Below, one piece after another: positions 34,537 through 43,170 of a stretch of 64,000 bases of DNA. The first letter of the stretch is position 1; every line of letters begins with the position of its first letter. The notes beneath the pieces were generated by a model. It was not told the DNA's origin, did not search any database, and saw only the letters and a program-made list of their open reading frames with translations. Made by a program: the position numbers and the translations under genes. Source of the stretch: Armatimonadota bacterium (lineage in GTDB: Bacteria > Sysuimicrobiota > Sysuimicrobiia > Sysuimicrobiales > Kaftiobacteriaceae); assembly GCA_031459765.1 (NCBI GenBank), contig JAVKHY010000006.1, forward strand, positions 62,001 through 126,000, given 5' to 3'.

Positions 34537-36408
34537 ATGGGCCAGACCCTGACCCGCATCTACCGGGCCGCAGCGTTCATCTTCGCGCTCGTCTTCCTCG
34601 TTGAGGCCTGGCGGGCGGGGCTGGATCTGCTCGTCGAACGGCCGCTCTTCGTGCTGTTCGCCCTGGTCTTGATCTTCCTCGAGGCCATGGCCAAAAGCGG
34701 GCGGATGCGGCCCCTCGAGCTGCTGCTGATCGTCCTGACCATCCTCTCCGTGGGGTACGTGGCCGTCAACGCCGACACGATCGCCTACCAGGGCGGAATC
34801 GCGCGGAGCAACCAGATCGTCCTGGCGGTCGTCGCCCTGGTCCTCATCCTCGAGGCCACCCGCCGGACCATCGGCTGGACTCTGCCGATCCTGGTCTTCG
34901 TCATGATCGGTTACGCCGTGGGCGGCGCGTTCATCCCCGGGAGGTGGGGGCATGCGGGTTTCACCATCCAGGACATCCTGGGCTATCTGTACCTGACCTC
35001 CGACGGGATGTGGAGCCTGCCGGTAGGTGTCGCCGCAACCTACATCCTGGTCTTCATCGTCCTGGGGCAGGTCATGATGAAATCCGGCCTCGCCGATCTG
35101 CTCAACGCCTTCGCCATGCGGGTGGCCGGTCGGATCCGCGGCGGGCCGGCGCAGGTCTCCGTGCTGGGCAGCCTGGGCTTCGGCATGGTCTCGGGTTCGG
35201 CCCCGGCCAACGTCGCCATCACGGGATCGGTGACCATCCCCCTGATGAAACGGTACGGCTTTCCGCCGGCCTGGGCCGGCGCGGTCGAAGTGGCCAGCAG
35301 CGCGGGTGGGCAGCTCATGCCTCCGGTCATGGGAGCGGCCGCCTTCATCATGGCTGAGCTGATCCGCGTGCCCTATGCCCAGATCGCCGTGGCCGCCCTC
35401 GTTCCGGCTGCGCTCTACTACCTGGGCATCGGCGCCTCCGTGTACTTCTGGGCGGGGGCCGCGGGGCTGCGCGGGTTCAGCCGTGAGGAACTGAACCAGG
35501 GGTTCATGACCATCCCCCGGGCGCTGCGCCGACGCGGACACCTGCTCATCCCCTTCGCGGCGCTGATCTGGCTCGTGATCGGAGGCTGGCACGCGCCACG
35601 CGCCGCGGCCCTGGTGGTCGTGCTGACGATCCTGACGTCGCTCGGGCATCGCGAGACGCGGATGAGCCTGGGAACCGTCTATGGCGCGTTGGCCGAAGGG
35701 GGCACGAAGACGCTGGAGGCGGCCATGGGCACCGCCGCCTCGGCGCTGATCTACTCGATGATCGTGTTCACCGGGATCGGGCTGAAGTTCTCGAGCCTGG
35801 CCGTCGCCGCGGCCGGCGGCAACACGCTGATTGTCCTCCTCTTCGTGGTGGCCGCGACCCTCATCCTCGGCCTGGCGCTACCCACCACGGCCGCCTACCT
35901 CATCGCCGCGGCCACGGTCGCGCCGGCCCTTGAGCAGGTGGGGGTGCCGACGCTCGCCGCCCATATGTTCATCTTCTACTACTCGGTGCTGGCGACGATC
36001 ACGCCGCCCGAGGGCATGGCCCTGTTCACGGCGTCTGCCATCGCCGGGTCGAACTGGATGGAAACCGGCCTCCACGGCATGAAGCTCACGCTCTCAGGCT
36101 ATCTCGTGCCCTTCGGCTTCATCTTCATGCCGACCCTGCTCCTCATCGGCAGGGCCTCGGACATGGTGCTGCACATCGCCACGGCGGCGGTGGGCATCGT
36201 CTTCCTGTCGGCAGGCGTCATGGGATTCCTGACCCGCCGCCTCCACGCCGTCGAACGCCTTGCCCTGATCGTCGGGGCGGCGCTCCTGTTCCAGCCCGGG
36301 ATGGCCCCATCGCTGGCCGGGCTCGCGGTATGCGTGCTGGTTCTGCTGCGCTCGGCGGCCAGAGGCCGGGGGGAGCCGCGACCGGCCGAAGCCGGAGGCG
36401 GCGGGTAG
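34537..36408 (+). CDS. TRAP transporter fused permease (DctQM type)
   Basis: 623 residues, about 17 predicted transmembrane helices. The N-terminal four helices correspond to the small DctQ subunit and the remainder to DctM, with the family hallmarks ISGSAPANVAITGS-like (GMVSGSAPANVAITGSVTIP) and ILGLALPTTAAYLIAA. This fusion is standard for TAXI systems. It follows the binding protein by 21 bp and ends the cluster. A sodium-driven import of an organic acid is likely. Confidence 0.9.
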   Translation: MGQTLTRIYRAAAFIFALVFLVEAWRAGLDLLVERPLFVLFALVLIFLEAMAKSGRMRPLELLLIVLTILSVGYVAVNADTIAYQGGIARSNQIVLAVVALVLILEATRRTIGWTLPILVFVMIGYAVGGAFIPGRWGHAGFTIQDILGYLYLTSDGMWSLPVGVAATYILVFIVLGQVMMKSGLADLLNAFAMRVAGRIRGGPAQVSVLGSLGFGMVSGSAPANVAITGSVTIPLMKRYGFPPAWAGAVEVASSAGGQLMPPVMGAAAFIMAELIRVPYAQIAVAALVPAALYYLGIGASVYFWAGAAGLRGFSREELNQGFMTIPRALRRRGHLLIPFAALIWLVIGGWHAPRAAALVVVLTILTSLGHRETRMSLGTVYGALAEGGTKTLEAAMGTAASALIYSMIVFTGIGLKFSSLAVAAAGGNTLIVLLFVVAATLILGLALPTTAAYLIAAATVAPALEQVGVPTLAAHMFIFYYSVLATITPPEGMALFTASAIAGSNWMETGLHGMKLTLSGYLVPFGFIFMPTLLLIGRASDMVLHIATAAVGIVFLSAGVMGFLTRRLHAVERLALIVGAALLFQPGMAPSLAGLAVCVLVLLRSAARGRGEPRPAEAGGGG

Positions 36409-37563
36409 CTAGAGCGGGATCTCCTGGTAGGGCTGCGTGCACGGCGTCCCCGACGCCACATACAGCCGGCGTGCCGTGAGATCTTCGACCACCGAGACCA
36501 CCGTCTCCACCCGCTCCTCCTCCGGGAGGGCGGGATTGGGATGCCGGCACAGCGACTCCGGTCGCCCCTCGTGGTCGCGCAGGATCTCCATCAAGGTCCG
36601 GGCATTCAACGCGCGCCGCCGCGCCCCCTCGACGAGGAGGCGGTGCATCCGCCGGGCGCGGTGGTAGGTCGAGGTCTTCTCCTCCGCCAGCGGCTGCCAG
36701 ATCTTCAGACGGTCGGGATCGACGAAGTGGTTGGCGTGGGCCAGCACCCCGTCGTGGGGGGCCAGCGCGCAGGCGGCCTCCGGGGCCGCCTCGACATTCA
36801 CCACCTCCGCCGCACCGTCGGCCTGACCGATCAGGAAGTTGGCCGAGCAGGAGCGCGGTTCGTCCGTCACCACTTGCACCGCGTCACGCAGCGAGCGCGC
36901 GTGCAGGACGCGCCAGGTGCGGACGTGGAAGGGCGTGCGCAGTTGCCGCCAATCGTCGCGGGAACTGAGCAGGCCGTTGATCACCAGTCCCAGGCCGTGG
37001 CCGTTCATGCCGATCTTGCCGCCGACGATCCCCGCCTCGGTGAAGGCCACTACCGCGGTGGCGCCCGTCCGCCGTCGCAGCAGGACCCCGCGGACGGCGG
37101 GGAACCAGTCCCAGTTCTGCCCGAGGTAGAGGTGGCCGTCGGCCGAGGCCTCCGGCGTCACGGCGAAGGCCGTGCACCCTCCGGCAGGAATGCCGCAGGA
37201 CGTCGCCTCGGCCCGGTTGATGGTCGAGTACTGGCTGTAGAGGAGCTCGTAGCGCGCATTCAGCACCGCGACGTCATCCAGGGAGATCCCGGCGCCTTCG
37301 GCGATCCCCCGCATCGCCGCCCCGTAGTCCGGTTCCACGCGGTCGATGACCGCCAGGTACATCCGCGCCCGGTCGCGCGTCTCCTGCAGCGTGAGGCGCG
37401 CCTCGCGGCGGAAGCGGTCGTAGTAGATGCGCAGGTTGTCCGCGATGGCCGCGGCGCAGGCTGCGCCGTGGGCCACGCCGTCGGCGTGGGGCTCGCCGGG
37501 GAGCTCCACGATGGGCAGCCCGGACACGAGACCGTCCTTTCGCCCTCCGAAGGGCGAACTCAT
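36409..37563 (-). CDS. C45 family autoproteolytic acyltransferase/hydrolase
   Basis: 384 residues of the acyl-CoA:6-aminopenicillanate acyltransferase family. The maturation site is in PAGGCTAFAVTPEAS, where cleavage before the cysteine would create the N-terminal nucleophile; the following LYLGQNWDWFP is also conserved. ATG at 37563 overlaps the stop of the GNAT gene (ATGA). Family members transfer acyl groups or hydrolyse amides. It converges on the TRAP permease gene with no gap. Substrate unknown. Confidence 0.87.
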   Translation of the reverse strand: MSSPFGGRKDGLVSGLPIVELPGEPHADGVAHGAACAAAIADNLRIYYDRFRREARLTLQETRDRARMYLAVIDRVEPDYGAAMRGIAEGAGISLDDVAVLNARYELLYSQYSTINRAEATSCGIPAGGCTAFAVTPEASADGHLYLGQNWDWFPAVRGVLLRRRTGATAVVAFTEAGIVGGKIGMNGHGLGLVINGLLSSRDDWRQLRTPFHVRTWRVLHARSLRDAVQVVTDEPRSCSANFLIGQADGAAEVVNVEAAPEAACALAPHDGVLAHANHFVDPDRLKIWQPLAEEKTSTYHRARRMHRLLVEGARRRALNARTLMEILRDHEGRPESLCRHPNPALPEEERVETVVSVVEDLTARRLYVASGTPCTQPYQEIPL

Positions 37564-38543
37564 GCCCGCAGCACGCGCAGGAAGTCGATCCAGGCCGGCT
37601 GCCGGACGAACCCCAGTTTGGCGTTGATCGCCAGCATCGGGGCGTTGCGGCTGCTGTTGAAGGTACGGATCTCCCGATAGCCCATGACCTGCGCGTACTC
37701 CACGGTGCGCAGCTTGAGCGCGGTGGCGATCCCCAGGCCCCGGTACTCCGGGAGCACGGCGGTCAGCTGCTGCCACAGGACGCCCGGGTCGGATTCGCTG
37801 CGCTTGAGCGCGCTCTCCCCCACGTAGAGGTCGCCCTTCTTGACCAGGAAGAACGCGTCGAGCAGCGCCTGCGGATGGCGGACCTCATCGTCCACGAACC
37901 GCTCGAAGGACGGCGGGGTGGGGAGATCGGGATCCTCGCGCGGCGCGCCCAGGTCCAGGGTGCCGTGCGCCTGGTACACCGCCCCCAGGCACTGCGGGTC
38001 GCGCCGGAGCTCGTCCTTGAGCGTGGTGATGGTTACCCCGGCCTCCGCAACCCGGCGGGTGGAGGCGGCGAAGGGGGCCAGGTCCACCGCCGTCACGGCT
38101 AGCCGGGACTCGAAGACCCGGGCGTACTCGTCGAAGCCGAACCCGCGGAGAAAGGCCACGGCGTGCGCGTAATCTTCCCGGGCCCAGGACTTGACGCGCC
38201 TCGCCCCCCGCTCTTCGAGACGGCGCAGGTGGTGGCGCATCAGCGCGGTGCCGATCCCCCGGCGGTGCGCCTGGGGATGGACGGCGACGAAGAGCTGGTA
38301 TTTGTCGGGATGAAACGACCAGGGCAGGTGCGCGTGGAAACCGTAGCCGGCGGCCCGCCCCCGCTCCTCGGCGATGACCCACTCCCGGACGAACCGCGCC
38401 TCGTCGAAGCGGCGATAGCGGTCGCGGACCTCCGCGGCCGACAGCGGTACGTCGGGGAAGTTGGCCCGGTAGATCTCCGCCACCGCCGCAAAGTCCGCGT
38501 CGCAAAGTGGCCGAATGTCCACGTGCTCAGCGATCTGTGCCAT
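37560..38543 (-). CDS. GNAT acetyltransferase with two GNAT domains
   Basis: 327 residues with two GNAT halves. The first (residues 9-150) has the acetyl-CoA loop HPQAHRRGIGTALMRHHL, a full Q/RxxGxG/A motif. The second (residues 165-325) has LPEYRGLGIATALKLRTV and the ending SSRNAPMLAINAKLGFV. Two-domain members usually acetylate amines or peptides. It is translationally coupled to the C45 enzyme, which suggests opposite or linked acylation chemistry on one substrate. Confidence 0.88.
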   Translation of the reverse strand: MAQIAEHVDIRPLCDADFAAVAEIYRANFPDVPLSAAEVRDRYRRFDEARFVREWVIAEERGRAAGYGFHAHLPWSFHPDKYQLFVAVHPQAHRRGIGTALMRHHLRRLEERGARRVKSWAREDYAHAVAFLRGFGFDEYARVFESRLAVTAVDLAPFAASTRRVAEAGVTITTLKDELRRDPQCLGAVYQAHGTLDLGAPREDPDLPTPPSFERFVDDEVRHPQALLDAFFLVKKGDLYVGESALKRSESDPGVLWQQLTAVLPEYRGLGIATALKLRTVEYAQVMGYREIRTFNSSRNAPMLAINAKLGFVRQPAWIDFLRVLRA

Positions 38544-38629
38544 CGAGGCCCTCCTCGAACTCCTTGACGAAGGTCACCCAGGCCGGCTGCCGGACGAAAG
38601 CCCAACTTGGCGTTGATCGCCAGTGCATG
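38527..38629 (-). pseudogene. 3' remnant of a second GNAT gene
   Basis: About 30 codons match the end of the neighbouring GNAT gene: LAINAKLGF, then VRQPAWVTFVKEF and a stop at 38527. Nucleotide similarity is very high over CTGGCGATCAACGCCAAG and TCCGGCAGCCGGCCTGG. One extra base after the glycine codon (GGGCTTTCG against GGGGTTCG) puts the two parts in different frames. The rest of the gene is missing. The stop overlaps the start of the intact gene, so this was an upstream tandem copy. Confidence 0.75.
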
Positions 38630-38654
38630 GCTTCTCCCTCCACCCTGTGGCCTC

Positions 38655-38692
38655 GAAAACAAACGGCGCAGAGCGTTGTCGGCTCTGCGCCG
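38655..38692 (-). terminator. Rho-independent terminator (minus strand)
   Basis: CGGCGCAGAGC and GCTCTGCGCCG form a perfect 11-bp stem with a 7-nt loop (38664-38692). On the minus strand the stem is followed by TTTGTTTTC. It would stop transcripts coming from the ImmA-like gene before they reach the GNAT-C45 pair. Confidence 0.8.
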
Positions 38693-38878
38693 CACAGGCG
38701 TCGGAAGAACGGGAGACCTACACAGGCATACCCCTGACGATCTGACGCCCATGGGCGCCGAGCCGGTCCTGCGGTGGACCGGAACGCCGCGCCGCACAAC
38801 GCTGTCGGATCTTCATCATGGACGTCACCTGCCTGCTCAAACGCCCATGAGGCTAGCACACTTCGCCGGGGGCGTCAA
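38693..38878. other. Gap before the ImmA-like gene's end
   Basis: Part of a 335-bp gene-free stretch (38544-38878) that also holds the GNAT remnant and the terminator. In this part I see no ORF with family similarity and no promoter. It contains GCCGCACAACGCTGTCGG, which loosely resembles the terminator stem and loop and may be another decayed copy. Confidence 0.3.
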
Positions 38879-39619
38879 TCAGAACAGCAGCTCCAGTTCG
38901 GTGAGCCGGAGGCGCATCGCCTGCCGGGAGACGCGGAACTGCTCCGCCAGGTCGCCGACGACGCGGTCCACGGCCCGGGCCCGCTCCTCCGGACCGAGGG
39001 CGCGCAGGATGCTCGTCTGGGCCTGCTCGAAGGCCCGGCGCACCGCGCCGGCCGGCATGAGCAGCTCCGCGGCAAAGACCCGGGCTTCACGTTCCTGGAG
39101 GGCGCGGGCCGGCTCGCGGATCACCGGCGGCTGCCCCGGCGCCTCGCTGGCCACGAGGGCGGAATGCCCGAGGACCGCGTGCGCCAGCTCCTCGGCGACG
39201 GCCCACCGCCGCTCCGCATCGCTGCGGAAGGGGTACTCCCGGTTCAGCACCAGCACAGGCCGGTCCGGCCCGCCTTCAATGCCGCCGCGCTGGCCGGCCG
39301 GCAGCGCCCGCCAGCGCACCGGATAGCCCAGCGCTTCGGCCAGCCCTTCGACGTCGACGGGAATCCGGGTGGGAAACGCCTCCAGCAGCTGGCGTGCCTG
39401 CAGCGCCGCACGGGAACGGCGCGGGGTGGGAGGTCGGGCCGGCACCGGCGCGGCCGCGCCGAGCGCAGCGATCGCCGCCCGCTCTTCGGGGCTGAACGGG
39501 CGACCGCTGCTCTCCAGCTGGAAGAGCCCGCACTCCGGGCACGACCAGGCGATCGGCGGCTCGCACTCGCTGGCGAACCGCGGCGACATCTCCGAGGCGC
39601 AAACCGGACAGGCACGCAT
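38879..39619 (-). CDS. ImmA/IrrE-type (M78) metallopeptidase-like protein with N-terminal zinc ribbon
   Basis: 246 residues. N-terminal CPVCASEM ... CPECG forms a four-cysteine ribbon (residues 4-30). The central M78 domain reads WAVAEELAHAVLGHS and REARVFAAELLMPAGAV. The usual HExxH is EExxH here: the first zinc histidine is a glutamate. The C-terminal part, with DLAEQFRVSRQAMRLRL, is a helix-turn-helix-like segment as in IrrE/PprI. Relatives cleave repressors in stress or mobile-element control. No partner XRE repressor is adjacent. Enzymatic activity is uncertain. Confidence 0.78.
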   Translation of the reverse strand: MRACPVCASEMSPRFASECEPPIAWSCPECGLFQLESSGRPFSPEERAAIAALGAAAPVPARPPTPRRSRAALQARQLLEAFPTRIPVDVEGLAEALGYPVRWRALPAGQRGGIEGGPDRPVLVLNREYPFRSDAERRWAVAEELAHAVLGHSALVASEAPGQPPVIREPARALQEREARVFAAELLMPAGAVRRAFEQAQTSILRALGPEERARAVDRVVGDLAEQFRVSRQAMRLRLTELELLF

Positions 39620-39697
39620 GGGCGAGTTGGGATTAGGTACCTGCGGCGGACCTTCCTGCCGAACGCACGCGGCCGGACCGACTGCGTGTCGGCCCGA

Positions 39698-41953
39698 CTA
39701 GATCACGGGGGGCCGCAGCAGGCGCATCCGCGCGTCGCGCGCGGCGGCCCGCACGTCCGGGAAGGGCAGCCCTTCCAGCTGCATCAGGACCTCCGCGGCC
39801 TGCAGGATGACCCGCTGCAGGTCGCCTTCTTCGGTCTGGCTGGCGCGGCTCAGCTGCATCCAGTCCGCGCCGCGCATCCAGGCGACCACGGCGTCGGCCC
39901 GCCGGTCGGCCGGCGACGGCAGACGGCGCCGCGAGACCGGGTCCCATTCGGGCTCGAACTGGGCGACCACCGGATCCGCCGGGAGGGCCTGGCGGCGCTC
40001 GAGGTCGGCGAGTTCCTTCGCCAGGCGTGCCAGCGGCTGCAGTCCGGCTTCTCCCCCGCGACGCGGAGCGCGTTCGGTGGCCAGCGCGCCCCCTACGGCC
40101 GCCCAGGCTGCGGTGGACGCCCCGATCAGGCTGCGGCGCACGGCCTCGGCCAGGATCAGGATGCGCGGATGGCGCAGTTCCGCCGCCCACCGGCCGTCCG
40201 CCGTGAGGCGGTACTCCGGATCCAGGTAGCCCAGCTGCCGCAGCACCGCGGCGCGCCGGGTGAACTCGTCGATGAGGGACCCTTCCACGTTGTGCAGCGC
40301 CTGCCGCAGGGCGGAACGGCGGAGCTCCCGGGCCCGCAGCGCTTCGATCGTCGCCAGGCACCGCGACTCCACCGGGCAGCGGGCGCAGGGCCAGGCCTCG
40401 AGCTCCTGCTCCTGGGCGGCAAGCTCCTCCACAGGCAGGTGCGCGTCGCGCCGCCGCATCCGCGCCAGCCGGTCGCGCATCCGTTCGTAGCGGCCCCGCG
40501 TGATGAGCCGGTCGTCGCAGGGCCGGCCGGCCAGGTCGTCGGGAGGAATCGAGGCGATGGCCTGCCGCAGGCGCACCACCTCGTCCCGCCGCTCGTAGGC
40601 GGCCAGGGACCGGCCCAGTTCCTGCTGGGCTTCCCGGAGCGTGCAGCGGCGCAGCAGGTTGAGGACCTGCACATAGCCCGGCGTGAACGCCGACAGCACG
40701 GGCTCCGGCTCCGCGTCGATCAGGGCCAGACCCTCGCGCGCCTCCTCCCGGGAGGTGGCCGGCAGCACGACGATCCCGATGGTGTCCTTGCCCCGGCGGC
40801 CGGCCCGTCCCGCCATCTGGTGGAACTCGGTGGGCGTCAGGGACACGGGACCCTCCGGGCTGTTCCGCACCAGCGTGGACAGCGCCACCGTCCGGGCCGG
40901 CACGTCCAGCCCGCTGGCCAGCGTCGTCGTGGCGCACACCGCGCGGATGAGCCCGCGGCTGAGCAGATCTTCGACGGCGAGGCGCCAGGCCGTGGTGTGA
41001 CCGGCATGGTGCGGGGCGATCCCGGCATCGATCAGTGCGTTGCGGAAGGGGTGCTGCCGCAGCAGGGGGTAGTCCTTCTCCCACCGGGCCATCGCCGCCG
41101 CGCGCAGTTCGGGCCCGAAGGCCCGCAGCGAGGCCAGTTCCCGCGCCGCCTCGTCGCACTGCCGGCGCGACGGGTAGAAGAGGATCACCGGGAGCAGCCG
41201 GTAATGCTCGAGGTCGCGCAGCAGCGAGGGGAGCCACCCGGCCGTCCGGCCGCCCGGCGGCAGGTGCCCCAGGGCATCGGGCGGGATGAGCCGGCCCCGG
41301 CCGTCGGCGAGGATGTAGCGCAGCGGCACCGGACGCAGGCGCTCCACAATCACCTCGGGCCGCGCGCCGCGGAGTTCGGTCAGCCAGGAGGCGACGGTCT
41401 CCGCGTTGGGGAAGGTGGCGGAGAGCAGCAGCAGACGGCTGCTCCTGGGGGCCAGCATGAGGATCTCCTCCCACGCCGTGCCCCGCTCGGGATCGGCCAG
41501 GTAGTGCGCCTCGTCGAGCACGATCAGGTCCGGCGCGGCGGAGACACCGTAGAGCGCGTTGCGGAGGATCTCGGTGGTGGCGACGATAATGGGCGCCTGG
41601 GCATTGATGCGGCGCTCGCCGGTGAGCAGGCCCACGGACTCCAGACCGTACAGACCGCTGAACCGGTGGAACTTCTGGTTGGACAGCGCCTTGAGCGGCG
41701 TGGTATACCAGGCGCGTCCGCCCCGGGCCAGCACCTCCGCCATCGCCTGCTCGGCGATCCACGTCTTCCCGCTGCCCGTCGGCGCCGCGACCAGGACATC
41801 GCCGGTGCGCACGGCGGCCAGTGCGGCTTCCTGGAAGGGGGCGGGGACAAAGGGGGCGGCCGGCGGCGTGCCGACGTCTTCGAGAATGGCGCGGAGTTTG
41901 CCGGAGGTGGGACGTCGAATGGTCTGTCGGACGGCGAGTCGCGATCGCGCCAT
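39698..41953 (-). CDS. Ski2-like DEAD/DEAH-box helicase
   Basis: 751 residues of superfamily 2. Motif I is APTGSGKTWIAE, Ia TTPLKALSNQKF, II LDEAHYLADPERG, III LLSATFPNA, V CATTTLASGLDVPAR and VI HQMAGRAGRRG. The Q-rich ratchet-type C-terminal region (residues 450-750) contains a short cysteine cluster CARCPVESRC near residue 515. Ski2/Brr2-like bacterial helicases act on RNA or DNA; specific role unknown. It is divergent from the sarcosine oxidase gene. Confidence 0.88.
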   Translation of the reverse strand: MARSRLAVRQTIRRPTSGKLRAILEDVGTPPAAPFVPAPFQEAALAAVRTGDVLVAAPTGSGKTWIAEQAMAEVLARGGRAWYTTPLKALSNQKFHRFSGLYGLESVGLLTGERRINAQAPIIVATTEILRNALYGVSAAPDLIVLDEAHYLADPERGTAWEEILMLAPRSSRLLLLSATFPNAETVASWLTELRGARPEVIVERLRPVPLRYILADGRGRLIPPDALGHLPPGGRTAGWLPSLLRDLEHYRLLPVILFYPSRRQCDEAARELASLRAFGPELRAAAMARWEKDYPLLRQHPFRNALIDAGIAPHHAGHTTAWRLAVEDLLSRGLIRAVCATTTLASGLDVPARTVALSTLVRNSPEGPVSLTPTEFHQMAGRAGRRGKDTIGIVVLPATSREEAREGLALIDAEPEPVLSAFTPGYVQVLNLLRRCTLREAQQELGRSLAAYERRDEVVRLRQAIASIPPDDLAGRPCDDRLITRGRYERMRDRLARMRRRDAHLPVEELAAQEQELEAWPCARCPVESRCLATIEALRARELRRSALRQALHNVEGSLIDEFTRRAAVLRQLGYLDPEYRLTADGRWAAELRHPRILILAEAVRRSLIGASTAAWAAVGGALATERAPRRGGEAGLQPLARLAKELADLERRQALPADPVVAQFEPEWDPVSRRRLPSPADRRADAVVAWMRGADWMQLSRASQTEEGDLQRVILQAAEVLMQLEGLPFPDVRAAARDARMRLLRPPVI

Positions 41954-42022
41954 GTGCCCTCATGATAGCGGATGCATCTCCTCGGCACCAGTGCGACGCA
42001 TACTGATTGTTACTTGACTTCT

Positions 42023-43162
42023 ATGAACCGCGACGGGACCGCCGATGTCATCGTCCTCGGCCTGGGAGCCATGGGCAGCGCGGCCGCCTATCACCTGGCC
42101 CGCCGCGGCCGACAGGTGATCGGGCTCGAGCAGTTCACTCCCGGGCACGACCGCGGCTCCTCCCACGGCCGCTCCCGGATCATCCGGGAGGCCTACTTCG
42201 AACACCCGGACTACGTCCCGCTGGTCCGGCGCGCCTACGAGCTCTGGGCCGCCCTCCAGGCGGAGGACGGATCCCGCCTCTTCCTGCCCACGGGAGGATT
42301 GATGATCGGTCCGCACGACGGCGCCCTGGTACAGGGCGCGCTCGCCAGCGCCCGCACCCACGATCTGGACCACGAGGTGCTGGACAGCGCCGGGCTGCGG
42401 GCCCGCTACCCGGTGTTCCAGGTCCGGGACGACGCCGCGGCGGTCTGGGAGCCCCGTGCCGGGGTCCTCTTCCCGGAGGCCGGTGTCCTGGCGCACCTGC
42501 GGGGCGCCCTGCGCCACGGGGCGCGCCTCCGGACGGAAGAGCGGGTCCTGGCCTGGCATCCCCGCGACGGCGGCGTGGAGGTTGAGACAGACCGCGGCGT
42601 CTACGGCGGAGACCATCTGGTCGTCACCGCCGGCCCGTGGGCCGCGCAGGTCCTGACCGACCTCGGGCTGCCGCTACAGGTCGAGCGCAACGTGATGTAC
42701 TGGTTCCAGCCGGCCGATCCCGCCCTGTTCGCCCCGCACCGCCTGCCCGTGTACATCTACGAGTACCGACGGGAGGCCTTCATCTACGGGTTCCCCCGGC
42801 TCGGCGACGACGGGGTGAAGGTCGCCCACCACCACAGCGGCGAGATCTGCACCCCCGAGGACATCCGCCGCGATGTCTCGGCCGACGAGGTCTCCCGCAT
42901 GCGGGAGATCCTGGCGCACACCCTGCCCGGCCTGGCCGGGGAGTTGCGGCAGGCCGTGACCTGCATGTACACGAACACCCCGGACGGCCACTTCATCATC
43001 GATCGCCACCCCCGCCACCCCCAGGTGATCCTGGCCTGCGGCTTCTCGGGACACGGCTTCAAGTTTGCCCCGGTGGTGGGGGAGATTTTGGCCGACCTGG
43101 CCGTCGACGGCCGCACCCGTCACCGAATCGACCTGTTCCGCCTCGACCGATTCATGGTATAG
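42023..43162 (+). CDS. Sarcosine oxidase/N-methyltryptophan oxidase family flavoenzyme
   Basis: 379 residues. FAD-binding GLGAMGSAAAYHLARRG at the N-terminus, then QFTPGHDRGSSHGRSRIIRE, a family hallmark. TCMYTNTPDGHFIID places a cysteine where monomeric sarcosine oxidase attaches FAD covalently, and GFSGHGFKFAP follows. The enzyme oxidises N-methyl amines to imines with release of hydrogen peroxide. ATG at 42023 is chosen over the upstream ATG at 41972. It is not clustered with other amine genes. Confidence 0.9.
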   Translation: MNRDGTADVIVLGLGAMGSAAAYHLARRGRQVIGLEQFTPGHDRGSSHGRSRIIREAYFEHPDYVPLVRRAYELWAALQAEDGSRLFLPTGGLMIGPHDGALVQGALASARTHDLDHEVLDSAGLRARYPVFQVRDDAAAVWEPRAGVLFPEAGVLAHLRGALRHGARLRTEERVLAWHPRDGGVEVETDRGVYGGDHLVVTAGPWAAQVLTDLGLPLQVERNVMYWFQPADPALFAPHRLPVYIYEYRREAFIYGFPRLGDDGVKVAHHHSGEICTPEDIRRDVSADEVSRMREILAHTLPGLAGELRQAVTCMYTNTPDGHFIIDRHPRHPQVILACGFSGHGFKFAPVVGEILADLAVDGRTRHRIDLFRLDRFMV

Positions 43163-43163
43163 T
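43155..43163 (+). promoter_or_regulatory. Extended -10 promoter element
   Basis: TGGTATAGT (43155-43163) is an extended -10 (TGnTATAGT). The following gene's ATG begins 7 bp later, so transcription would start at or beside the start codon. Confidence 0.5.
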
Positions 43164-43170
43164 GTAGGCA

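Noticed and set aside
33211-35649. 812-residue minus-strand open frame
   Set aside because: Antisense to the TAXI and TRAP permease genes, rich in His, Gln, Asp and Gly as expected for a reverse frame of high-GC coding DNA.
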